Source: Haliclystus octoradiatus
Lineage: Eukaryota > Cnidaria > Staurozoa > Stauromedusae > Haliclystidae
Assembly: GCA_916610825.1 (NCBI GenBank)
Contig: OU744448.1
Span: 4,855,787 to 4,919,786, forward strand
Reading direction: 5' to 3'
Length of the DNA stretch: 64,000 nucleotides
Positions within the stretch are counted from its first letter, which is position 1; every line of letters starts with the position of its first letter. The position numbers and the translations under genes were made by a program. The notes below the pieces were generated by a model, which was not told the origin of the DNA, did no database searches, and saw only the letters and a program-made list of their open reading frames with translations. Shown one piece after another: positions 34,331 through 47,659 of this stretch.

Positions 34331-37300
34331 TTTTATGTTCTAAATTGTATTGTATTAAAAACACAATGAAACTCTATACAAATGCATAGAGACGAACAAT
34401 GACAACTATAATCACAGAAATACATAATGAGAATCACCTGGACTTCATTGAGTCAGCTGGCCCATTAAGTGTGGGGTGTAACTCTGATAGCAAGCGTCTC
34501 ATGTATTAAACAATCAAATTTTGAGGCCTACCTTCTGACAACAGTAAAAAGGCAATTTTATTTACAACGCTAAGACCGGTAAACGGAAAAGTCAACTCGC
34601 GTCAGCTCTATGTAGTATCAAGTGCACTTTTTCAATAGTACGAGCGTAGTTACGTTTCCACGTAACACTGCTTTTGCTTCTATCGTCAACTCGATCGCAT
34701 TCGGTAATGGCTTTTGTTTCATAGTTTAGTAACTACGATATTCAAGGTCAGCAACCCAGAGTAGCATCCTGCAACATATAAACTTACATGATTTCCTATT
34801 TATGAAGCTGATACAAGTTGAATTGAGGCTGACACGAGTTGATAGTATAAATATAAAAAAGAATAGATATAGATTGTTGTTAACGCTTACGATATACCAA
34901 GAAAACAGTCTTACAGTATCATTTTTATATCAGTTTGGATCATGTAAGCCCTGTCAGAAAGGAAAATTTCGTTGTAATTTATTTGTTATGTTGTTATTCA
35001 GTTGTTACTTGAGTAAACATACCGAAGAAGTGTGGAACCAAAATCCCAAAAAATTCGGGGAAAGTTTAGAGGATGCTCCTTTACTGTCCATTAATAATAA
35101 TAACAGTAATAATAAATTTACGTATAACGTAAATTATGCAAAAATTGAATTGTTTCCCTCATTACCAATCAAAAGCAAAGTCGTAACATTTAAATCAAAC
35201 GTCCAACGCATATAAATCCATGTTTTTTGGTAGAAAATATGACTCAAATCAACACGTGTCTTCCAATCAAGGAGATTAATCCTTTTTTTGTTCGTTTTAA
35301 CATGGATCATGGAGTTTGACAATTAATTTGAAATGGATCAATCTAGCATCAGTTGAAAAAATAGAAGATGCTGGATCCAGTATTTGCGTAACTGGAACGG
35401 AATCCCATCATAACAGTATCTGGTGAAATTAGACAAACCAGTAGCATATTCCACCTTAGCAGCATTGGAATCTCTGTTTCAAGACAACATACCAAGTCAA
35501 GCGGGACAGTGAAATACCTAGATGCAGCTGAAAACCTTGTCAGGCAGTTCAGATTGGCAACGGCAATAATTTTTGAAGTGTGAAATATTGCTAGAAAGGG
35601 TTTTGGAAAAACAGGTATGACAATTAAACAACTGTAAAAATGCAAAAAAATAAAGCCACTTTGGCAATTTCATGTTATTTGGGAGAAATCATCTCAATTA
35701 AGGAATTTCTTACATTTCAGAACTATCTGATGAAAAATTCATATTATATGGAACAATGGTATACTACTGTACATAGCTTTGAATCGGAAGGTGTATGTTT
35801 GCCAGAATGGGAACTTGCAGCGCAAAGCAGAAGTTTGCAAAGTAAGTGAGTGGTCAGTAATATACGGATCCATCTCCGTGGCATACAAATTAAATATGAA
35901 AAGGTAAGAAGACTGCTAGCAAGGAATGGATCTCATAAGGTCTTTTATTTTCTCAATTTTGGCCATCTCTGTACAGCAGCCACCTGTCTATTGCAGTCCT
36001 GACAATGTTGTAGCAATGTACAATGTGACTTGATGCACTCATTGAATTATCCTTTGAAAGCGTGGGGTCTAAACAGGAAATGACAAGGACCCTTGAAAAG
36101 ATTTATTGTAATAACATATTTGTAATGGTAATTCCTTCTCCCACGAAATCCATAAACAGCTAATTAACCAATATATTGAGCTGAAGGAACGCAACACAAT
36201 CTGAAAGTGATGTCAATTTACTTAAGGGCCACAAAGAACTGCAACTTTGAAAACTATGACCTCCAAACACTTATAACTGTACAATGGAATTTCATTTCAA
36301 ATATTTTATCTAGCTATGATTCCAAATACAAGTAAATATGAACAAAAAATATATTAGTCAACTGATAGTTGGTACTAAGTGATGCATTTGAAACATGACA
36401 CACTCCATTTAATAATGATCAAATAAAACCAGCCATAAAAATACCCAAATGGTACCAATAAGGATGTAAAGAGTGGATAAATAGAATAAAAAGAAACAGC
36501 AGATAGCCTTGGTCATTTGAAATGTACTGCTAAATACAGGAAAGGTCAAATTTTTCTAGAAAGCATGCAGTATTGCACCATGTTAAAATGAAACAATCAA
36601 TTGTCATTTGCAGATATGAATACCTGAATCTCATGAAGCTTTCCGTCGAGGAGTAAATTTTCTCAATTGCATTAAAAGATATCAGAAATTAATTCAACAT
36701 GAATCGCAGACATGTATTATTGATGCATGAAAGGAAGGTACATTATCAAGTTGAATTTGTAGCAATCTCTCACAGGATTAACTATTTATTCTGTCATGTT
36801 TCTTGTGGTTTGTGTGACGTATAACGTGTAGAATGTACAGATCATTAACTTAGTTATGTCTTTCTTGATAGCTAATTGAAATGGATGATGGTCGCCTCAA
36901 TGACAACATTATTAATGCATGCTAAAAGATGCTGCAAGATCGATACCAATTTGATAATGGCTTCCAAGACATACTTTTGCAAAGATAACAACTTGAAACC
37001 AAAAAAGAATGGGCAACAGCAACGACTTGGGTGGAAGAAATGTCAATAATAAAACTTTACGATAAATTTCAAGAAAACATGCAACGCTCTCTCTCTTTAT
37101 AAATTCTGTTAGAACTTTTGATAGAGCTTACAGTATGACTACAACCAAAATATGATGTTGTTCAATACATTACAAAATGTTTTATCTCGTGTAGCGGGAA
37201 ACAATAGGTTGCGAAAGGAAAGTTTCAAATGTTTTGAAAGGTGTATTTAAAAGCATAAATCATGAAGAATTTCTTCTTGCAGTTCTTGCATTAGTTTTAT

Positions 37301-38959
37301 GTGAAATATCATAGCCTTTTGGTAATTGCTCTTATAAATAAGAAATATATATTTGTTGGGGTTTGGCTTATAAATCATTAGAAATTTCAATTATTTTCTG
37401 ATTTGTTCTAACCTTCTGGAACGTAGGATTGCAGGATATCAGCTTCTGAATGTAAATTTAATTTGAAATAGGTAAGTGGCATCAATAAACCATTCCGCAG
37501 CTCCAGAGCGCTGCCTGGAAATGGTTTGAAGCAACAGAATTACGTTGTAGTAACAATTTACAAACTCTCCAAGAATGTGACAATTGCTGATGATATTACT
37601 TTATCGGAGATCTCGAGAATTAGATCAAAAGCATACAGCTGCGGGTAAAAATCGGAGGGGTAAGAGAGTAGGCTTACAAATGTATCTTTAAATTGTCCAT
37701 GAAAAAGTTTTGCACTTGAGGCACACTAAGTGTAACAAAGCCTCTACAAACATCAATTTTGTGAGCATTTTAATCAGTATCTTACTAATAAAAATTGTAG
37801 CATCAACGTTTTACCTTTCATAAATTTCGTAACAACAAATCAGTATACGAAAAATTGTTGCTGCGTTTTGTATTCGTTGTAATAATTTCATTTGAAATAA
37901 CTCGGATTACATTGGTTTTTCTGTGGTTTTAAAGTTTAATTCGTAACATATAGCAGTAAATCAGGTACTGACTTTTATTTTTGTTGCCTCTGAATTTATT
38001 GTCTTAAATTAGAGATCTAGCTGTTCATATAACTCCATTAAATAGTTATATGAGATATCGTAAGGTTTAAATCAACAGATACAAGAAATTATCGTTGCTC
38101 AATTGCATCATCAACTGGTGTACATGTCTTAGTAAATTGAGCATTAAATTCGTTATAATCAAATAGTCACGATTTCTGTGAAAATAAATTCCTGATAAAA
38201 AGATGATGAAGTAATGATAACACATAATTTGTCGTGGATTTTGTCAATTGTCACCACAAACTATGTTTAAGGAAAACAGGTCCACACCTAGCGGGACACT
38301 TTGCTATAAAAAAGACCATAACATCAATCTTTCACAAGAAGGTTTGATTTTACGTTTTTCAAATAAATTTTAACGCTTTTATTTTTATAGTCAAAGGTGT
38401 GTCACATCCTTTACATTTTTAAACTTGACGTTCGGAGCTATTCTCCATGAATTAATTTCTTCGACAGGTTATACGAGCGAGCTATAATCGCACCGAGCTA
38501 AATACATTCGAATCATTGATCCGTGACTCAGCTCCTATATCTACCTTACATGGCAACAAGCAGGGAATGTGCAAATCATGAATAATTTCAAAGAATATTT
38601 CCAAGGCAATGCGATGAAAAGAGCATCGCTTTTGGGAAGTTGTTATGGTGACTTGTTTATATGATTGAAAGATGGCTGACAGGGAAGCAGATGTTCTTCA
38701 AAATCATGATTTAACTAAGAATTTAAAAATGTTTTATTTGAGTCTATCGCAATGCATCAGCACTGGAGTTGGGGTCTCTCTTATCCTAATACGTTATTTC
38801 AATGGAAATTCGCATCAACTTTGCTAGTACATAATACTTATTAATATACATATGTCTATATATACATTTATTATGTTTATATGTAGACAAATACATCCGT
38901 AATATACATGTACCGTACCATAATTCTGCGGAAAATTATTGCAGCAACGGTTATTTATA
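34331..38959. other. Inter-gene spacer without recognised genes
   Basis: The stretch contains several open frames under 140 codons (for example 34,802-35,215), none with a recognisable motif or duplicate support. The base composition is less AT-rich at 35.3-37.1 kb, which could reflect decayed coding or retrotransposon sequence, but nothing could be named. Upstream exons of copy B, including a signal-peptide exon, might lie at its right end. Confidence 0.3.
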
Positions 38960-39305
38960 TTTTCGGTTTACCTTGAAACAGCGTAGCCTATAAGTCAGAT
39001 AATTGTCTTTCACTCTGTGTTTTTTTGCATGCTATACACGACAAATAAACTAATTTACCACGATTTTCAGTAAAAATAGAGATTCAGTATTGAGCTAAAT
39101 ATTGTTTTGTAAATCGTTTCGACTGAGATATTTATTGGATTAGTCCTAGACAAATTATTAATTTCTGTAATCTATTACAGATCAAACATTTTGAACCAGC
39201 GGATGTTTACGGTTTTTGAAGTCATGTCTCAGAATATGTAATTTCATGCATGCGCTCTTTTGGCCAGCCAGATTGCAGAAAACCTTCGTGATATTTTAGA
39301 ATTAA
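38960..39305 (-). repeat. Second foldback repeat family, fragment upstream of the copy B PAN exon
   Basis: The reverse complement matches 29,520-29,840 (AGCGTAGCCTATAA, TTTACCACGCTTTTCA-like and GCAGAAAACCTTCGTGATAT regions) with moderate divergence. The hairpin half of the family is missing here. Confidence 0.6.
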
Positions 39306-39491
39306 TAATTCATTCACGTTACTATGGCAGTTTATGTGTTTACAATATTTCAAGAAAATATTATAGCTTGCAAAATTATAGTTAACATATACCAGATGTT
39401 ACGTTTGGTAATCGATTAACGATGATTGTATCGAAAAGTATTTCAGTTATCCTGCTGTAGTTGCACGAGTATCTTAGTGTATATGCTACAG

Positions 39492-39727
39492 CATATACTT
39501 GCAAGAATTACAAAATATTTCAAGAAAAATGTTCTTCAGCAGATTATTACAAGAAAATATTGAACGTTGACTTTACAACATGTGCAATTACTTGCGGTGC
39601 AGATGTATCTTGTTGGAGTGCTAATATTATCAAAACAGGAAGCGAAAAAATAAACTGTGAAATGTTTGATTTGAAGTCAGAGGAAAAACAATTGACAAAC
39701 AACCAAAATGAAACTTACATTGCTATG
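39492..39727 (+). CDS. PAN/apple-domain exon, copy B
   Basis: The exon lies between acceptor TGCTACAG (AG at 39,490-39,491) and donor GTAAGT at 39,728. Apart from a two-base split codon it reads 78 codons: YTCKNYKIFQEKCSS, then TTCAITCGADVSCWSANI, then NCEMFDL, ending ETYIAM. The cysteine order and the pattern C-x3-C-x5-C-W, with a later N-C-x-M-F, are those of PAN/apple domains, which mediate protein or carbohydrate contacts. An in-frame TAG at 39,456-39,458 excludes a much longer exon upstream. The homologous exon of copy A is just outside the left edge. It ends in phase 0, matching the next exon at 47,528. Confidence 0.75.
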
Positions 39728-40863
39728 GTAAGTAATTATATACTTTTTGTTGAAGAATGTTTGAAAACGTACACATATAATAAAATGTAATTTGTTATAT
39801 TTAAACGTTGTGATACTGAAAGTGTCAATGAAGTGTTCGCGTCAACAGATAAATTTCAATTTAATGCGATAATTGGAACCGTAGGCCTAGATCTTATTTC
39901 GCCATGTAATTGTAAAGCAATCTCATTGAAGTCATCTGGAGATTTTAATTAATGATAGATGCCCATGTAAGCTAGAAAATTATTCATGTCTGATAAATTT
40001 AACCACTTCCATAACGAAATGCATATACGCGGCCATGTTTAAGTGAAAGCAATAACCAGGGCAATTTAAAAACGTCATTTACAAATTGCTTAAACATAAT
40101 AAGAGCTAGTTTTCAGATAACAGCTGCAGATTCTCATTTAATTTCCTTTCGTCCATATTTTCAACAGGCCAACATTTTTATCCTTGTCATGATCTGGATC
40201 CTATCCATGAAGCCCTCGCAACAAAGTTCTTCATATGCTTAAATATTTCTTTTGCTTTATTGCTTAATAATTTGCTTCCTTTACTTCTTTTTTTTATGTA
40301 AATTTAATATCTATTTCCGTATATGCTAACTAGATATATAAAAGAGCTATGTCTGAATATATCTGAAGAACTATGAGTGTAGAAGGAATATAATAGATTA
40401 GAAGCAATAGAAACAGGTTGCTTATTTGTTATACGATAATAGCTTCTAGGTAAGCAAGAAAGGCGGCATGAAGATGACCAAATGAATACGTCAATTATTG
40501 TGGTGATCCTCAGATATACCGAGATGATGATGCACCAACAAAGTCTGAAAGTGCGTTCATCGACACATCTGTTTGATTATATGATATTCTCAAGAAAAAT
40601 ATTTCCATGAAAAAATGGAGTAAAATGGAATTAGAAAGGTCGAAATATTATATATTATTTATTACATATTAAATATATTCAATATTATATCACGGAAGGT
40701 CGAAATAATGCTACTTCAGTGGTCGTAAATTTTAAATGTCGGGATCATGACTACGTGACTGTAGAATTTCGTTGCACTTACGATGTGAGATGCAATCTTC
40801 AGTAATCTTCACCAAAACAAGTTTTTACGGAGTAGAGGAGCCAAATGCAAATTCTCTTCGCTA

Positions 40864-43800
40864 CCCGGGGGGGACTTGAATCAATTTGACATTTAGCATA
40901 CCACCCCAAAAATTTCAAAACGGCAGAAAACATATACCCTAAAATTTCAAAATTTCAGAATTTTCATACCCTTAAATTTCAAAAACATTTGAATTTTCCA
41001 GCCGCTTAATTACAAACTCTCAAGCATTCTTATACTTGATATTATTGGACATCTATGAATAAAAGAATAAAAGCACATTCATGCAGGACGGTAGTCGGCC
41101 AGAGGTGGAAAAATGATCAATATTGGGAAGCTGTAAGCGCAGCTGTTATATTTGCAGACAGGACGGTTGACCATATTTTCTGTTTTAAATGGGGATATTT
41201 ACAACTAAGAAATTGCTTACTTTTTATGCAGGATGTGCGGTAGGATATGACTTCTTGGCCCTTAAATAAAACCTACAAAATGTGTGATATTTAATTCCGA
41301 TTCAATATGGACAACAGCCATCAAATTAAAGTTAAAGAAGAAAGTCAGAAAATGCAGTTCAATTACAACAAATGACCAAACTAGACTCATATTTCCAGGT
41401 AGCCTAAATATCCTGCTAAATATTCAACAGCCTAATAAATAGTAACTCGTTAGTCTACCTCAGCAGTACCAGACCAGTAGCTGCTGTGTCCTACTCAGTA
41501 GAGTAGCGGCGTAGCCTAGCCTATTGAATTATAATGGGCCTACTGATTCAATTTAAATTAATATTAAACAAGTAATATTTATTCAGGCACTTACGGACTT
41601 ACCTATTACCAATGTATATTAGTGACATACAAATGTAGCAAAAGTTTGAAAATGCGTCAGTCAATTAGAAAAATGAAGGTCACAGTAATCGTTGAAACGA
41701 TAGTTTCGTTAATCCGTTATGTTCCCGGTTATGTTATACATTATAACACAATATGTATGCACCATACATTATGATACATATACTTCAGTTATTGTATTAT
41801 ATTCTCACTGTGGTTAGAGCCATTATTGAATCGCCTATAATACAAAGAAATTCGAATCTGAGGCCAAGCATCCAAAATGGCGCATTGACATGACGAATGG
41901 AAACAATCATAATAATTAATAAACTCGGGTAATAAACAGTATTGATAAGAGCACATTTGGCAAATTATGTAGCCAATCAAGTAACAAATTATCTACGTTA
42001 GCCTACTGAATAATGGATATTCTGAAAACTACATTGAAATTCAGAAATGTTGGAAGGTAAGGTATATGGGTAAAACCGTGAATTGGAAAGGCCGCCGATA
42101 GCGATTTCGAAGAGAATCGTCCACGTCCCACATTGTAAAGAACGCTGTTTGCGCGGCCATGGTCGAATTCTGGCTCTATTCTAGTAACTCTAGTGTGGTG
42201 CTAGTTGGTTCTTTGAAAACTTACTTAAATTAAAAGATTAGGCCTATAGAAATGTGTAAATCCAATGCAGTAAATAGCCTAGAGACAATTAACACGGGAA
42301 TGAATTAACATCAATTATTCATATTTATTTCTCGTTTGACCCCGGTGCATCTTGATTGGGTCAGACCCTGGTCAGACTTGTTTTATGAATTGTAAATGGA
42401 AGCTGGGTTAGTCCCTTAGTTAATAAAGTATAGCATTTGGCTGCCAAAAGAAATCCATTGACTCTAAGTAAGTTACAATTAAAGCCTTTATTTCCAAACT
42501 CAATCAATCACCGTAAGACAATAATTTACGCGAAATTAACAGAACAATCAAATGGCAAGGATATAGAGTCGTATAATGACACTCCTAGTAGAGTTAGTCA
42601 ACACTGTTCATCTTGTCGGTATATAGAAACAAAAAAATTCTATCCGGCTGAAGGACATGTCCTATGCTTTTCTAAAGGAGATGATGGATTTGGAATCACG
42701 CATTATATAGGCATTATAGAAGGAGTAACTCAGCTCTCGATCAAATATTCAGTTATGGTCTAGCAATCATCCAACATTGCAAATAGAGACAGTATATACT
42801 GACGCATTCATTTCGAAATAGAATATACTTGCGGAAAGAATACACATAAAGGGTACTGTTATACACTGATACTATGCACTCGATATAAAATCGTTTGGGA
42901 ATACAGGGTTTTTATCAAATCAATTAATTCCTGTAAAAGGTTGTTTTGAGATCGTTAATATATTTAACAGTTATCAATTTTTAATTGATCTATGAAAAAA
43001 GAAACCAATAACGGATATTTGTCTTGTCTGCTGGTAGAATATAGATTTTATTGCTTCGTGTATTACCTTATGACTGCACACAGAACTCTGCAGGCATCTG
43101 AATTAGTACATCTAATACAGTAGTTGAGAAATACGAAATTATATGCGCTATAATAATCACTGCTTAACAAAACATCAGAGATCTTATTTATCTCATTTCC
43201 ATAAACATGGCAATATCAACTACTGCATAACGGAGCCACAATCACACTGAAGAATAACGCAAATAGAAATAATAACAGCGCAGTATTGGTTTTGACAAAT
43301 TTAACTATATTAAACTGTGAATTATATTAAACTGTAACTGTATATTGGTTCTAAATTGACAAATTGTATTGCTTGAGATAATTAATTTCAAATAGATATA
43401 CGTTTTGAATGATACAGATGTTGAAGATGTTAACGTTAAAATGCTTGTTTTCTGCCGCTGAACGCGAGTTAACTAGACGCGGGAGCAGAAGTGTGATATA
43501 CGGAAGAACAATGGAATTTTATCTGTGTTTTTTATCCGGCATTTTACCTGTGTCCGGGTATTAGACCTGCCGGTCTATTTACTATTTATCAACATTTAAC
43601 TCAAAATAATAATAAGTTTATAAAAAAACATTAATTCAAAAAATAACTAACAGTCCTCACTCTTGAGGATCTATGTTAAGTTGTTCACAGACATATTAGA
43701 TATTAGCATAAAATATTAAAGAATTCTTCATAGAGGTGCATCAATTTGGAGCCTGTATAGAATGCTAGACTGCCTGTGATCATTTTTATTATCATCCCAA

Positions 43801-44593
43801 ATGATGCCTTACTCTATACTTAGGTCGCTAGACATGTCTGACGTGGAGTTGAGTTGTTTAGGATATGAATGTGATATTAATTTAGATTACTTTAATGATT
43901 TTTGAAATTGTGAGGAATTTAGAGCCGCTGTTCCAAATACAATGATTCCATTTAGAACACTACAGGGAACGTGAAAATGAGAGTCCAGATTGAAAATCTG
44001 ATGATCCAAATTTGGATAGGCCTACTATTACTCTTCAATGATAACATTTTAAATTTATGCCTTCTAGTATTTCTTACCACAAAATTTTGTCTTACCGCAA
44101 TTTCAACCTGAATTGAAATTTTGTAGGTTGCCCCTATGGGAAACTGCTCATGAGCTCATAAACGGTTTATGAGCTCACTCATGAACAGTTCATGAACAAC
44201 TCATGGATGTTAAATGGCTTCAATTTCACAAAATTGTTCATCATTTTAGTGTGTTAATTCATGAACTGTTCATGAACACATGGACTATTTTTCACAGGGA
44301 TGATGATTTTAGTAGTTATCTTCCTTCTTTATTCACATCTGCTTTGAATCTTCGAGTTGCTTGGCCAAATTATGATTATTTTTTTTGAATTTTTTTTGTA
44401 AGAATTGAGACGAAGTGTGGGAAACGAAGTGAAATATTTTAATATTTTGACAGTTACAAAATAATTTTACCCCCTAAAATTTCAAAATTGGTAAAATTTA
44501 TACCCTAAAATTTCATAAGAATCTAAAAAAAAGTACCCCTAAAAAATGGCACGTCCCCGTATAGCCGACATATGGAAGTCCCCCCCCCCCGGG
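40864..44593. mobile_element. hAT-like element, 3,730 bp, 8-bp target duplication
   Basis: The ends are CCCGGGGGGGACTT and, inverted, the same with a longer G-run. The 8-bp direct repeat CTTCGCTA flanks both sides (40,856-40,863 and 44,594-44,601). Subterminal copies of CCCTAAAATTTC lie at both ends, about 70-100 bp inside. Eight-base duplications are typical of hAT transposons. No transposase was recognised; the longest frame (42,437-42,763, no ATG) has no known motif. It lies in the copy B intron, within a stretch that has no counterpart in copy A. Confidence 0.75.
44147..44283. repeat. Cluster of short palindromes inside the hAT-like element
   Basis: The group comprises GAGCTCATAAACGGTTTATGAGCTC-type and CATGAACAGTTCATG / CATGAACTGTTCATG palindromes, all built on the word TCATGA. 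It may be the inner part of a nested short element. Confidence 0.6.
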
Positions 44594-45639
44594 CTTCGCT
44601 ACGGATGATGTTAAAAACGTTCAAAACCCATTGGTCTATTTTGGTCAATCTCCCGTGAATAAAAGGCGTTTTGCCACTGTTTAAGCGCTCAATATCTTGT
44701 TTGATAACATGGGTTGATCAAGTGTTTTATTAACCTTTAATATCCTTTAGAGTTTTAATAACAGAAAAATTCCATCAAAGTCTAATAAAAGATATTTAAA
44801 CTATGAAATTCACCTTCAATTTCAATCACATATAGCCGACAAGGTGTCCCAAAGAAATGGACAAATCTGTTATGGAAAGTAGACAATTTATAGTTTGTGA
44901 GAAAAATTGTGATTTTTGGAGTCTAAACTTTGGTGTATTTCCATAATGGGCTCCCTTGTGTATTTATTTTGTATTGGCTACTCGATTCCGGAAAAACACT
45001 ATTTGGTGCTATGTGCACTTTAAACCGTTTATACATTTCCATCAAGGTAAAATCTAAAAAGAAAGATGAAAGTACACTGTCTGTCTTTAAATAAAAGAAA
45101 GCAACCTACAACTTTTCAGTTTATATAATTTGATTTTAATGAATCTTTTTGTGTATTCGATGTCGGTTTGAAGTCTCTGATAACCAGCATTTCGTGCATT
45201 GAGCAATCGAATTCGTTTTTACATTTTCTCAAACTGAGAACTGTATTCCATTATGTGTGCTGAAACAAAAAAAAAGAACGCAGAAGGAATAAAGAAATCA
45301 GTGATTAAAGAGTCTAATTTGGTCCATGAGATGCGCTTCATGCGAATGATTCGCTCCAAAAATCATGTTTTTGATGAATGTACAATATATTAAACAAGCT
45401 AGCGTTATCCTTCTTTGATAACAAACGATAAATTTCATCTAATCGAATAGACCCGTTAACCCAAAAACACTGTGACCAGCTTAATTTATAAGGAAAGTAA
45501 TCATAAAGTAATGAAGTATTCATCTTTAGATAAGGTAATTATTTATTCGAATATAAGATTTACACCTATGAAATTCCATATATAAATTCCATATTCGAAA
45601 CATTCTACAAAGTCGTATACTTACATTTAGAACATAGCA

Positions 45640-46150
45640 AGGTTTTGCATCGATTATTTGTTGTAATCTGATTGGTTAACGCCTATGTATCTATCTCAAG
45701 ACATCAAAGCGTTAAAAAATACCAGAACAAAAACCTTTGAAACCATATTTTCAAAATGGCTGACCGCGGCTTTAAAATTTAAATTCAACTTGCCAAGCAA
45801 TTTTTGTCTTGGCTTTCTTCTGGTGAATTCATAAATATAAGAGAATTACACAATTGATCAAGGTTTGTAAGATGCAGCAACTGCTCTAAAATGCGTACCA
45901 AACTGTCGCAAATCGCGGTTGGTTATGCTATCAACCCCATAGTTCACACTTTCCACGAACTATGATCTCATAGCTTCACTCAAGTTACCCCAGGAGAAAA
46001 CTCGAAGGCGAAAATCACATGCGGAGGTGGCTCGTGATTTTCTGATGCCTTCTCGTTTTCTCCTAATGTGCCGCATGTGAAGCTATGAGACCATAGTTCA
46101 CGAAATCTGTGAACCGCTGAAAAATTGTTTGTTTAATTGCAAATAAATTG
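45640..46150 (+). repeat. Foldback repeat family with internal hairpin, copy B
   Basis: This is the duplicate of 1,840-2,330. The palindrome arms lie at about 45,942-46,010 and 46,040-46,115, around GGCGAAAATCACATGCGG. Confidence 0.6.
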
Positions 46151-47527
46151 TGATTGATGTCATTTCACAGAGCAATAAATATAATAAAAGGAAAATATAA
46201 TATTAAAATGCAGTATAATACATTATTAGTTTAGAGTCACTCTCATAATATTCTTCATCATTGGAATACTGAACCTAAACCATATTACAGGTTTTTTTGT
46301 TTCTGAAATGCCCAATTTATAAAAGGTGTTAGCTTTTGTGAGACCTTGTCAGTATTAATCAGCTGAGAAGGCAGAAAGGGTTATTTGCTTAGTATGCATT
46401 CGTCTGATACATGTTATGCAGATGAGACTGATGATAGTGATTCGGGGTGTCCGGGAGACAAAGTCAACATACCTGAACCCTATATAGTCTGTAGAAGTGA
46501 CATAGTAATGTATTATGGAAAGGTATTGCAAAGTGTTGTGGATCCATAAAAAATTTATCTGTAGGAGGTGATACAGCACAGCTTTTAAATTTATGTTATT
46601 GATGTCCATGAAAGATCATTTAAAATGTGATTGTGAAAACAAAATGGGAGTGTCTGAATAAGTTTTTGAGTTATTGCCAAAATTTAAGCTCGCGGGAAAT
46701 TTTATACTTCTCAAATGTTGCAATGGAAAAACCAATGCATTTAAAATTTCTTTCACATGTTTATAAAATCTCAAAACTATTAGGACCAGGACTTCTACTT
46801 GAAACTCCGAAACACGATAGCCTCTTAGTTTCTTATCTAAGCAAGAACCTCAAGCCAGAATCCAAAGAAGTATATCAACACAGGTACAATTACAGATAGC
46901 AAAAAATTATAGCTCAAGCTTTTTATCCCCCGACCTTTAAGGCGACCCATCTTATTTTGACAAAAAGGGAATGGCACTATCTTATAATGCAGTTAATGTG
47001 AAGAGTAGCTGGGGTGTACACTTTTTAATTTTATTTCTGGTTTATCATATATCAGAAAAAATAAGCTTAGAATAAAAATTTCTAAATAGTATTGAAGAAT
47101 TGACTACTGCTACCTCAAAAATTTCACGAATGAGAAATTCTGTTTGTTTTTTATTTATAAAAAATTACTGCGATATCAATGATTCACGCATCAAAACAAT
47201 TGAAATATCTGAATTCGACTAGAAAACAATAAAATCCCTACTCAGCCTTTACATTGCATTCTCTTTCTGATTCGCACACTAATTATTTCTTAATTATCAC
47301 TAAACAATTATAGAGAATTTCATGATGGCAGAATTTTCGTAATTGTCATGATAAGCTTGGTAAAACATCTACTAATTTAAGAAACTGTCTATGTCTATCA
47401 TATCTGGATGTCCAAGCTGCACAACAGCTATATTGTTAATGTTGAAAAATTGGGAATAAAACCAATTATATGATAAACTGACGTTGATAATCATGATTTA
47501 TATTTTCTATCTTCATTTTATTTGAAG

Positions 47528-47651
47528 GAGCAGCCCATATGCACCAAAGCTGAACAATGCCTGAAAGTAAGCAAATCAGCACTTATGGAGACGCTGAATC
47601 ATAATCCATACTTCATCAAAGAAATCTGTGGAGCCTATGACACCTGCGAAG
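47528..47651 (+). CDS. Cys-rich linker exon of PAN-FReD gene, copy B
   Basis: This 124-nt exon follows TTTGAAG and precedes donor GTAATG. It encodes about 41 residues starting EQPICTKAEQC and ending near GAYDTCE plus one base. Its length equals that of copy A (16,510-16,633) and the frame is conserved, which supports coding. Joined to the FReD exon at 59,393 the split codon becomes GAT (Asp), giving CEDEPVDKNW. In ordinary fibrinogen domains this position precedes the GGGWTV strand, so the exon probably encodes a diverged N-terminal third of the FReD rather than a separate domain. That last point is inference. Confidence 0.7.
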
Positions 47652-47659
47652 GTAATGAA

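Noticed and set aside
34802-35215. 137-codon frame in the spacer as a gene
   Set aside because: No motif, no duplicate support, low-complexity Asn run and AT-rich codons; chance frame is likelier.
35349-37450. Less AT-rich spacer as a decayed gene
   Set aside because: Reading all frames gave no recognisable protein motif, so no call is made.
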